In this document: one piece after another, positions 35,101 through 45,241 of the stretch
How positions within the stretch are numbered: the stretch's first letter is position 1
Layout of the letters: each line of letters starts with the position of its first letter
Assembly: GCA_951799425.1 (NCBI GenBank)
Contig: OX637397.1
Span: 6,253,001-6,317,000 of the forward strand
Origin: Ilex aquifolium
Taxonomy: Eukaryota > Streptophyta > Magnoliopsida > Aquifoliales > Aquifoliaceae
Length of the DNA stretch: 64,000 bases
Reading direction: 5' to 3'
The notes under the pieces: model-generated
What the model was told of the DNA's origin: nothing
The model's input: only the letters and a program-made list of their open reading frames with translations
Database searches by the model: none
Position numbers and translations under genes: made by a program

Positions 35101-37636
35101 CAAACAACACAAGGCGAACTTTAAATGAAGCGAGAGAGAACGAACAACGATGGTGAGTTTTTATTAGGGCGTGGGTTACTCTATAAACAAAACGACGTCG
35201 TTTTACTGTTTAGTGGACAAAACGACGTCGTTTTGCCAAATATTTGGATTTAAAAAAAAAATGACTGAATCGTGCGATATGACTCGAATAGTACAAATCG
35301 TACGATTCAGGTGAGATTCAACCCTAAAAACGATTTTCATTTAAGATACGAATCGTTTTGTGCCTATATTGAACCGAATCGTACGATTTTGATAACTATG
35401 CCCAAAACTAGTACCCAAAGTCACTAATTCTTTTGTCTGCTTAAAAAAATGGAATGAGAGAAAAATAATAAAAACTTTGTTTTTTTGGTCAGGAATCAAA
35501 ACTTTTAAACACAAGAAGTTCTACGAGTAACTGATATTTTGGCTTAGACATAAAGCCGAAGCTACTAAAAAAATGGACACTAGTTCGAATCACATCATGG
35601 GCGAGTGCAGCAACAAAGGGTTTTAGACAATCACTAGTGAGAGAAGGTATTACCAAGCTTGGTCTCCAGCTTTGATGGGCAACGCCAGCTCAATGAAATT
35701 TGAGGCCTAAGAAGACAACTTTAAATGAGGCTTTTGGAAAGTTTTTAATTTTTTTTCAGAAAGACAATTTTAAATGAGGCATTCTTATATTTAAATGTTT
35801 GTGCAAATATTGTTTACTAACTTTCTAAAATTTAAAAATTTCTCACATAAAATTCAATCTTCTTGTTTTTCGAGATAGCTAATCCACTTGGACTTTCTTG
35901 TGACATTATCAATCTTAAGTAGGTCTTTATCAACTTTAATTTTTAAAAAACTTCAATATAAAGCAATGCATGTGATTGGATATGAATTGTTTTTTTTTTT
36001 TTTTTTTTTGGTAAGTGATATGAAGAAATTGAAGAGCGTATTTGAATATAAAAACGTAATTTGTTATTTTGCATCTCAAAAAACAAGAGGAATGAATTTA
36101 AGTAAAAATATTCTAAAATATAGAAAGTAAATAAGTATTATCCATAACAATATTTAAATACAAAAAATCCTCATTTAGAGATGTTGCCTTAGGCATTAGA
36201 TATCATCCAGCCAGGCTTACGAGATCCAGAAACAAAACAATTTGAAATTGAATCATAATTAAAAACCCACATTACAGAGGAAATGAAAATGTTGTATTTG
36301 AGAAGTAACGAAAGATTGATCGACCAAGTGTTTGATACCTTATTAGAGTGTTTGAAATCCTTGAGCAGATAATGGAGATATAGTGCATGCCATTTGTGAT
36401 TGTAGAGACTAGATAAAGAAGACTCCAAAGAAAGAATGCGAGAAGACTAAAAAGACGATGTGTGCTTTTAGCGTTTCAAGGATAATCTTCTATCAGCTAG
36501 ACACAAATCTCAGTCTTCACATGGGATGTATTTATAAAGGCAACAACGCATTACACGAAGAGTAATATCTTTTATCTAGGGAGTATGAGGGCTGAATTTA
36601 GATAATATATAAATTTAAATACATTATCAATAATAGTCTATTTTTGTGTAATCATTAATAGTCTGTTACCAAAAAGAAAAACTAATCATTCATATTAAAA
36701 AACATGGGATCAATGGGGCATTAGGCAACTGCATGAGTGGTCTATGCCATTGAAATGCCCTAGTGATGGGAGAGGTGAACGAAGTATAAAACAACAAAGT
36801 ATCTCCCCTCATTATTCAGTCTTTATGTTAACCCGACACTTTTACCTTCGCGCCAAATAATAGCCCTACACAACTGCTAACAACTTAAAGAAAAAAAGAA
36901 CAAAAATTCCTGCAATTCTTTAACGTCGACTGAACCCATGACAATAACCCAACTGATTAATTTTCTCTTTATAGACAACGTGAAAAAACAAAAAAAAAAG
37001 AAGGAAATTTTGTTTGATCTCTGCGCTTTGTGTTGTTACTCTCACAAGACTGAATAATCAATTATAACAACACTACAGTTAACAACTTACAGATTTAAAA
37101 AAAAAAAAAAAAAAAAAAAGAATTGCAATTCTTTAATATCAACTGAACCCATAACAATAACCCAACTGATTGACTTTCTCTTATTGTTTTTCGAAAAAAA
37201 AAAGAAGGAAATTTTGTTTGATCTCTGCGCTTTGTGTTGTTCTGTCACAAGAAGGAATCAGCAATTACTACAAAAAGATAAGGTCATAAAGAAAGGTGAT
37301 TACATATATGGGAAGCTAACACAATAACCCAATTACATAGAATGGGAAACTAACACAATAACCAAACTGATTGATTTTCTCTTTTACCGAAAAAGCGAAA
37401 TTTTTGTTTGATCTCTGTGATTTGTCCTGCTTTCTCAACAATCATACACAAACAATATCACACTAAACAAATGAAATGAACAATGATTGAACAAAGAGGG
37501 AGTGGTCACATTAAAGTGATCACATATAATGGGAAGCTAAGAGGAATGGTATAAGTGTATAGACCTCTTCTTCTTCATCAGTAGGGTTGCTGGTGTTACT
37601 GTGTGATGATCTTTGTAGACCTCCAAGAGCTTCCAT
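32165..37636 (-). CDS. Tandem ubiquitin-like repeat protein, locus 2 (five units)
   Basis: Two exons: 37565-37636 and 32165-33280, joined in phase 0 to 395 residues. Exon 1 encodes 24 residues ending in TDEEEE. Exon 2 encodes five UBL units in a row (about 25-95, 96-174, 175-248, 249-322, 323-395). Each unit shows ubiquitin-like strand and loop patterns, for example YDGKQLEDSMTLASL and YAGKLLDNGRDLASYGI. The last unit is the most diverged and ends ALQER, with no Gly-Gly anywhere. This is the most complete copy in the window and serves as reference for loci 1 and 3. The 4.3-kb intron contains a TIR element and a tandem repeat. An alternative start at 33367 lies in the intron and is less likely, since the exon 1 structure is shared with locus 1. 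Confidence 0.72.
33780..33848 (+). repeat. T-run, G-run and GT microsatellite in UBL locus 2 intron
   Basis: Long T runs are followed by about 12-13 G and a GT repeat. Low-complexity DNA only; open frames over it are artefacts. Confidence 0.85.
34474..35402. mobile_element. TIR element in UBL locus 2 intron
   Basis: The left end contains AGTTGTCAATTGCGATTCG; the right end, reverse-complemented, contains AGTTATCAAAATCGTACGATTC. The arms stay rich in 'cgattcg' phrases. It contains two copies of the palindrome AAAACGACGTCGTTTT about 33 bases apart (near 35189 and 35218). No clean target duplication, so the superfamily is left open. Confidence 0.6.
36872..37440 (+). repeat. Three imperfect tandem copies in UBL locus 2 intron
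   Basis: A unit of roughly 200 bases containing AATAACCCAACTGATT, a purine-rich run and GAAATTTTGTTTGATCTCTG is present near 36940, 37156 and 37362. The third copy is shorter and more diverged. A weak single match lies at the same place in the locus 1 intron (near 28580). Confidence 0.65.
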
Positions 37637-37774
37637 GGCCAGGTATGAAACCCTAACGTTGGATTCACAATTCATGACCTATCTTTCTCCGGCGTAATAC
37701 CAGAGGCCAACAAATAGTGAAATGGGGACATCCAGTAAGAGAGCCCAACACCTGTCTTTGTCTTGATGCCACGT

Positions 37775-38288
37775 GGCTAATCTCACTTTGCACTCCAAAA
37801 GATATATCGATTTTTAATTTGTACCCTTAAATATTAAAAATTTTAATTTATACCCTAATTGTTTTGAATTGGTAATAATGTGGACCTTAACCAAACTGCA
37901 GTTCAGTTTTCAGTCATAAATTGAAGCACATGAGTGACAAGTGCTTCGGGCATGAAGATGAGGTCTGTTCATAGCTGCAAATCTTTGCCTACGAACAATT
38001 TGGTATCGTTTTACATATCAAAAATAAAGTTTTCTTAATCAAATAGAGGCTAAATCTATCATGTGCAAATATGAAACATCAACAATCTGTGTATTTATGC
38101 CTAAACTCATGACCGAAACCCTTTCAATTCACGTGGTTCAATTTATGACGAAAAACTGAACGATAGTCTGGGTAAGGTTCACATTTCTACTAATTCCTAA
38201 CAATGAGAGTATAAATCGAGATATTTAATGTTAGAAGGTACAAATTAAAAATTAAAGCATCTCTTTAGGGTATAAAGTGACATTAGCC
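37775..38288. mobile_element. Long-TIR MITE, 514 bp
   Basis: Arms begin GGCTAATCTCACTTTGCAC and (complement) GGCTAATGTCACTTTATAC and stay alike for about 100 bases. No perfect duplication at the edges. The long arms suggest a Mutator-type MITE. Confidence 0.6.
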
Positions 38289-38907
38289 CTTTCTCCAATA
38301 TGTTTTTTTTTTTTGGACTGTATTTTCTCGTAATATGTACGCTAGTCACTTTAATCTGAATTTTGAAAAAAAAAAAAAAGACTTTCATCTGAATTCAAAT
38401 TTTATTTGAAAAATTGGTCCACATTCAATTAATTATTTGATAATTTTTTTTTGGGTTTTTATTCAAATTTATTAAAATCGGATATTTAATTCAATCCCAT
38501 TAACTTAAATTGTATTAATTTTAACAAATTGTAACCGAATTTCAAAGTAATTTCATTAAATAATCCTGAAATTAAATGATATATTAAGATAAAATCTAAG
38601 TTGTATTATAGTCGAATTAAATGCTGATAAACTCAATTTTGAATAAGTGAAGTATGATAGAACGGATTGGGGTTCAAATTTGAATAATCAATTAAAAGTG
38701 AGGGGTATTTTAATAAGATTAACAATTTCACGACTCATGAGTGTAACATAAAGTAAATATAGAATTAGCAAGCTTAGACTTAATGTTAATGAGTTCAAGT
38801 AGTAAATAGATCACTATGTTCGACACGCCTAACAAATGAGTTGTTATAAAATTTAGTTACACATGTCGTGGACTTTGTTAAACCCAACCTGACATATTCA
38901 CGACATG
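38289..38907. other. AT-rich spacer
   Basis: No gene recognised. Very AT-rich, with short T and A runs. Ends at the hAT element. Confidence 0.4.
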
Positions 38908-39513
38908 CAAGAGCGGAGTCAGACATTTTTTTCAATGGGGGCAACCTAAACTATATGAATATTAAAATTATTAATGTTTACAAAAGTGTAGTTTCATTAA
39001 TAAAACGTTAATTAAAGTCACAACTCATATATATAAGCGCTATACAAAAAGAGCCAATAAAAAAAAACTCACTATAAAATTATCTATAAGACCTAATCAC
39101 CTAACAAAAAATTTTAAACCAAAAAATTTGACTCAATCATATATAGTTGAATTTTAACAAACAATCGAAACAAACGTAAACTATGACTATTCTATTAAAC
39201 TAAACTTGGGTATATGAATTACTTAATCAATCACAATAAAACTTTTTAAACTACCAAATCAAAACAATTTAATCTAATATATAATAGAGGCATTTAGCCT
39301 TTTAAAGGTTTTTTTTTTTTTTTTTTACATTTATAATCAAGACCCATATATTTGTCAAAATATCATAACTACCTATAAATCTTTTAAAAAAAATTCAATA
39401 AGGGCAAATATCTAATAAATTTTTAAAATTTTGAAATTATGCTTACTCCTCAAAAATTTTTAAAATTCCAATGGGAGCAGCTGTCCCACTGCCCCAATAT
39501 AGATCCGTCACTG
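38908..39513. mobile_element. Non-autonomous hAT element, 606 bp
   Basis: Ends CAAGAGCGGAGTC and (complement) CAGTGACGGATCT, flanked by ACGACATG (38900-38907) and ACAACATG (39514-39521), an 8-bp duplication with one change. The inside is AT-rich with no coding frame. The CAGTGGCGGA-type ends are common in plant hAT derivatives. Confidence 0.8.
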
Positions 39514-40057
39514 ACAACATGAACCCAATTATAAATGGACTATTAATGAGTTTGGTACTGATTAATCAAATTTTAATAAGGCTCAATTCCACAATATAAA
39601 ACTGACACGACATGTTCCATTTTTTATCCTAATTTTGGTTGAACTTGGAAGCTAGTTACTTGTTCCGCCCTCCAAATCCGTACGTCCTTGTCCGCTAAAG
39701 TAACATACTGGATATATAAGATCTACTTATAGTATCATAAAAGTTATTGTCAATACCATGTTTTTATTTTTTTTCCTTTAATATGAGATATGCATATTAT
39801 TTTATTTTATTATTTTTACTATTAATGATTATAATTAAATTTAAACAAAATTAACGATTCACAATAAATTTCGGTACGATACAATATTACAGTACAATCC
39901 ATATAAGATTCATTCTAGTTTGATACACACGTACTTCTAAGTTTGTACCCCAATAAAGCCTTGTAATTTTTTCTCCATCTAGGCCACAAACCTTCTAAAC
40001 TTTCCTTCTCCAACTGGAGAAGATCACAAGGCAATTAGCTTTAATTGATCGAATTCA

Positions 40058-40560
40058 ATGAGTAATGTTTGCAAGTGCTGGAGAATGCTTCTTATGAACG
40101 AAGAAATCCGAAAGCCTGTTGAAATTTCATGGCTAATGCTTCCCCAAGGCCAAATTGGCAAACACGTAAGTCTGTATCCATGGGTTTGTGGTGTTGTGGA
40201 TCTTCCAAAGGTTGGTTGGTCATGCTCATGACGGGATCAGAATTCAATCCGAACCCTTTTTTACTAAATTCGATTATTGGAGCCCAACTTCGTCATCCTT
40301 CCATTTTGACCAGCCCATCTTTCGACAAATTTGTGGATGATCAACTACCAAAGATCGCACTTTCATTAATAGAATTGAAGTTTCTTCTGTTGATGCTGCA
40401 GAATGTGTAGTTGCAATAATATGTATGTGATGATCTCGAGGTATTTGTATTGAGTTGACCAGGGGACGAAAGATGGAACATCTTCCATGGTGATGATCAA
40501 ATCTATGGGGACATGTCATTTCGTAACAATGTGTTTGCTGTCTTAATTTCCGGTGAAGAG
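40058..40560 (+). pseudogene. F-box (DUF295/SKIP23-like) pseudogene fragment
   Basis: Pieces of a plant F-box/DUF295 protein appear in shifting frames: CKCWRMLLMNEE and ISWLMLPQGQIGKH in one frame from 40058, then CGSSKGWLVMLMTGSEF and NPFLLNSIIGAQLRHPS in the next frame, then weak matches to the later GDERW and NNVFAV strands up to about 40560. Intact DUF295 F-box proteins are roughly 350-400 residues, so this is a shortened, frameshifted relic. It has no F-box head. Confidence 0.7.
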
Positions 40561-40706
40561 AGTCGGGTTGTAATTTGCACTAATTTAATTGAGACACAAA
40601 ATTGATGATCATGGTACAACCATTCCATCAGCATAAGTACATCCTGGACTGATATTAGCTCAAGTATTATGTCTATCTGTCAATTTTAAAGCCAAAAGGA
40701 CAACAG

Positions 40707-40708
<2 letters not shown>

Positions 40709-40748
<40 letters not shown>
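40709..40748 (+). repeat. Poly-G tract, 40 bases
   Basis: An uninterrupted run of 40 G. Like the tract at 31671, it lies about 110-150 bases from the left edge of UBL-family homology (here 40858), though the bases between are not alike. Confidence 0.9.
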
Positions 40749-40749
<1 letters not shown>

Positions 40750-40857
40750 ACAGTCCGATCCAAAACATCCCCCAAATCATTAAAAAAAGATCGTACTAAG
40801 AGCACAAGACTCCAACCTTTAGTGGGATATCAAAAGGATAGTGGTAAAATTTAATAT

Positions 40858-41227
40858 GTGTAAAGTTAAAATGCCGATATGCATTTAGAGAAGGAGCAAT
40901 ATTGGCCTACAAACCCAAGGAAAAACAAAAGGTAGCGGCAAGCGAAAGTATAAGACAGATACATGTCACCTAAACAAGAAGGTAACAGTATGTGTATAAG
41001 TTGATTTTACTACTAGCTCAGCACCTATAGTACTAACTGCTTTTAATATGTCCACAAGAAGTTTTAACTAAAATCCTGATCATAAGTACATGTTATGTAT
41101 AATTGATATGCGCCAACCATCAGAGATCTTGCATCCAGGTAGTTTTGCCAAAGAGGACTGTATTAGAACTTGCCTAACGCTCTTGTAAAGCAACAACCAA
41201 CACTGTGCTCTTCTGAATAGCATAATC
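40858..41227 (-). pseudogene. UBL locus 3, 3' end (left piece)
   Basis: This aligns with the 3' end and 3' flank of UBL locus 2 (31.86-32.21 kb). Homology stops exactly at TAATC (41223-41227), where the LTR element begins. It resumes at 58799 on the far side. A frame break occurs relative to the locus 2 stop. Together with 58799-59625 it formed one gene before the insertion. Confidence 0.85.
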
Positions 41228-42400
41228 TGTTAGACCAAAACAGTTTTTTAAGTATAAAAATTAAATTTTTAGTCGACTTTGAGCCTAAATTAAAGTGGGA
41301 CCCGTTCGTTATTTCGAATAAAGTTTCGTGAGTTCATATTCTACTCCGTGAGGAGAATAATATAGTATATTTACTTGCTCAAATCGAATAAGAAATAAAT
41401 GAGAAAATAGGCTCCAAAGTGACCCTCTTGAAATGTGAAAATAAAGGTTGTGTAATGTGGGATTTGACACAAATCCCACATTGGTTGAGGAAGAAGTTCT
41501 ACATGGGCATATATAGGCCAAGTTTGCTCTATGGGATTGAGCCCCAAGGGTTACCACAGTTTTATGAGCGGAGTGAGCACCTACATGCCTTCGGTTCTAT
41601 CACACACCTGCCTGCCACGACCCGACCCGGCTGGGCCGGGCTCGGGTACGGATATTAGTGTGGTCAAGCCCTATCTTTTTGGATAAAATTCATTTAATTA
41701 ATTGGGCGAGAATTTCTTAATCCGAAATTAATTGGGCACTGGTTCGGATTTTGCTTCCCTCCAGTTCGAAATTGAGTTGTGTCTGTTCATAGAGAACAGT
41801 TACACAAATGGTGTCTTTTGGCTTGCATTGAGTTGTGCCTGTTCATACTGGGTTGTGCCCTTTAGTATAGTGGATGTCCAAAAAGTCACCAAAGTGTCTA
41901 TGAATACTCAGGCTCATTATCATTCTGCATTCAATTCATTCATCAGTCTATATTCAGAGTTAAGCCAGACATTAGTGCATAGCATTTCAGCATTAAGACA
42001 ATCTGCATTTGGAGAGTACACAACATAATTTTTGATTCGCTGAACGAGTAGATTGGAGTGCTACTTCTGCTCGTGTAAAGATCATTGTATCTTGGGAGGC
42101 AGACGCTTGATATTCCATAAGCACCGTGTGTGGGGGGGAAATTTATCTTAAAGACATAGTGTCAAACACTAGTATTGATCTACCTAAAGTTCAATAACAG
42201 TTCTTGTTCTTCAATCAGATCAGTATTTATATTGGTTATACAAACAGTTACGTGTAACTCTTTTGTGTAATTCTTTCGTGTAAAATTATTTATGTGTAAC
42301 TGTTTCGCATTTGATTGTTACTGTTTTGTTATACATTACATGTTGTAAATCAGAAATTTCAATAAGTGATTTTATTATATTTGGAATACCACAAACAACA
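41228..42400 (+). repeat. 5' LTR
   Basis: 1173 bp, TG...CA. It contains a GGCATATATAGG promoter-like TATA segment near 41505. Compared with the 3' LTR it has about 140 extra bases (about 41625-41763), with GACCCGA-like and CGAAATTGAG edges, and it retains its first ~45 bases. No standard initiator-Met primer site follows it at 42401. Confidence 0.85.
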
Positions 42401-42795
42401 ATCTTAAGACAGCTTTCCGAATTTGTATAGTTGCTTGTTGTGTTTTTGATACATGTTTTAATTTTTTAGACTGTTCTAAAATATTGCAAATTGTTAAAAC
42501 CTGTTTTGTTTACAATCTGTTATATTTGAAGAGACTTGAAATTTTTGTGAAAAATTGCATGTTCTGTTTATGTGTTTAATTCTAAACAGTTACACCAAAC
42601 AGTGACTCTAATCTAAACAGTTACACCAAATACTGACTCTGTTTTAAACAGTGACACCATACAAAAACATTAAAACAGTAACTTCAAAACAGTGACACTG
42701 AATAGTAACATAGATTGTCTCTGTTTTAATAACTTGTTTTGAAAACTGTTACTGTTTTCCTATTTTGAATAATTTGTAATCTGTGTTTATCAGAA

Positions 42796-44310
42796 ATGGC
42801 TGTAAATGATAATAATGTTTCTGCTACTACAAATCATGTTATGCCTGTGGTGCATATTTCTATTTCTACTCATTTGTCTCATGGGGAGAAATCCAAAAAG
42901 TTCAATGGAAATGATTTCAAGAGGTGGTAACAGAAAATGTTGTTCTATTTCACTACGTTGAATCTTGCAAAGTTTCTTCGTGAGGATGCTCCTGTTTGTA
43001 GTGAGAATGAGACCGACCGCCAAGTTGTTGCTGCGGTAGATGCATGGAAGTATTCTGATTTTCTGTGCAAAAATTATATCCTCAATGGATTGGATAACAC
43101 ATTATAACACATTATATAATGTGTATAGTTTAATCAAGACGGCTAGAGAGCTGTGGGAATCTTTGGATAGAAAATATAAGACGGAGGATGCCGGAATGAA
43201 GAAATTCGTTGTGGACAAATTCTTTGACTACAAAATGGTGGATTCCAAGACTATCATGAGTCAAGTTCAAGATCTTCAAGTGATCCTACATGAGATTCAT
43301 GCCGAATGGATGGTGCTTAGTGAATCTTTCCAAGTGGTTGTAATTATTGAGAAATTACCGTCAAATTGGAAGGACTTCAAAAATTATTTGAAGCACAAAC
43401 GCAAAGAAATGAAACTTGAAGACTTGATCGTGAGATTGAGAATTGAGGAGGACAATAGAGTCTTCGAAAAGAAGGTTGGTAATCATTCGATGGAGTCAAA
43501 AACACATGTGATTGAAGAGGGACATAAAACCAACAAAAAAAAAAGTATGTTGGCCAACAAGGGGCCAAGGGTGGTGATTCCAAAAGGTTGCTTTGTGTAT
43601 AATAAACTGGGGTATCGTGCAAAGGATTGTCGAAGCCGTAAAGCACAAGTGAACCACAAGAGGAAGGCTGCCCAAGCCAATATAACCGAGGTAGAAAAAC
43701 TATCTGAAAATGTTTTTAACATGAGTTTTTTTGCTGTAGTATCTGAAGTCAACTTGGTGGGAAATACCAAGGAATAGTGGATGGACACCGGGGCCACTAG
43801 ACACATAGGTTCGAATAAAAAGATATTCTCTTCATATGAAGCAATTAATGATGGAGAACAACTCTTCATGAAAAATTCATCCACTTCCAAAGTTGAAGGC
43901 AAAGGAAAGATTATATTGAAGATGACTTTTGGGAAAGAACTTACTCTTAATGATGTGTTATATGTTCCAGAAATTCGAAAAAATCTTGTGTCTGGATCGT
44001 TGTTGAGTAAGAAGGGTTTTAAGTTGGTTTTTGAGTCCGACAAATTTGTACTCACCAAGAGTGTGATTTATGTACACAAGGGATATATGAGCGATGAGCT
44101 CTTTAAGATGAATGTAATGACAATTGTATCAAATTTTAATAATAAGAACACATCTTCTGCTTATATGCTTGAGTCTTCCAATGTATGGCATGGTAGATTA
44201 GGACATGCTAATTTTGATACTATGCGTAAATTAATGAATTTAGAATTGATGTAAATCATAAATGTGAGACATGTGTTGAATCAAGATTAACAAGAACATT
44301 ATTTCATCAC
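42796..44310 (+). pseudogene. Ty1/Copia gag-protease remnant
   Basis: Gag begins at 42796. A stop (TAA for Gln) interrupts it near 42930, and a small duplication shifts the frame near 43095. The long open part is 43100-43777. The zinc knuckle is damaged: C-FVY-N...Y...DC, with Cys and His each replaced by Tyr. A TAG precedes the protease, which keeps its DTGATRHI active-site box at about 43783. The GAG-pre-integrase part (WHGRLGH) follows; its frame breaks at 44254 and homology ends near 44310. No integrase, reverse transcriptase or RNase H was found. The element cannot be active by itself. Confidence 0.88.
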
Positions 44311-44415
44311 GTTTACTATTTAGCCAGTAAGTCCGATGAACTTTCACTAGGGAAGGTTCAAGGTCAAAAGCTACCTATCTCGATGCACGATCTTTCCAAA
44401 AATGGGCTTTCACTA

Positions 44416-44998
44416 GGGCAGTGGAGTATGTAGCGCCTCCACCGCCACCATCGCAAGCAGCTCCACCTGCACATGTTAGCTCTGTTATTAAGGTTATAAG
44501 AAAGACAGCGTGATGATTCTTTTGTTTATCATTTCATATGTAGACTGAAAAAATATGAAAATTCATGTATTATCATAATTATGATTTTCAAAATTTTATA
44601 GAGCTAAATAAAAATGACATGAAACTTGGGTGAAAGTTTCAATTTTTGAGACATCACCCTGGAGGTCATGGTCCACTTGGACATAACCTTGTCATGCCCC
44701 TGCAACTGGGACTGATGATACTGTAACTTTCGTCATAGCAAGTGCTAGCATCTTAATACCCGAATTTGCAACAAGAAAAAACTAAATGTATGCCCAAAAG
44801 AGAATTTAGGTCAAGTTATAGAAGAATAGTTCAAACTGCTTCATTAGTCATATACACTAGTAATACCAGATATATGAAACATTTTCTCACAATACAATGT
44901 CGATGGAAAATGTTTGGCCAGAAAAGGAAAAAAACTAGAAAGAAAACAAAAATCAATGAAACATAATGACTGCAGAAAGTGTTAGATTATTAATTTAC
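44416..44998 (+). repeat. Orphan, 5'-cut copy of the proline-exon repeat unit
   Basis: From GGGCAGTGGAG onward this matches the 790-bp units of 47.9-51.1 kb: the second part of the proline exon (VEYVAPPPP type), then the intron sequence to 'agtgttagattattaattt'. The first part of the exon and its acceptor site are missing; the break joins the Copia remnant side. It lies upstream of the start codon of the gene it resembles and so cannot be part of that transcript. Confidence 0.8.
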
Positions 44999-45241
44999 AA
45001 TTTCTGTGCAATGCTGGAGACATATAGAGATAGTGTGCCATTTTTGGAACTCCTTTTTTTTATCAAACAATGCTTCTGAGTGTGGGTTTGAAGATTGACA
45101 TTGCAGTTGAAAGATCACACAGAAGTAAACCCCAAACAATTCTATCTTCTTGTTCTATATATGTGTTTCTATCCACCCAAACCTTAAACTATACCAGCCT
45201 TTCTATTTTCCTTCCCCCTCTCTCTTTGACACATATCTGCT

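Noticed and set aside
43483-44058. 191-codon minus-strand frame
   Set aside because: Antisense shadow of the Copia gag-protease remnant.
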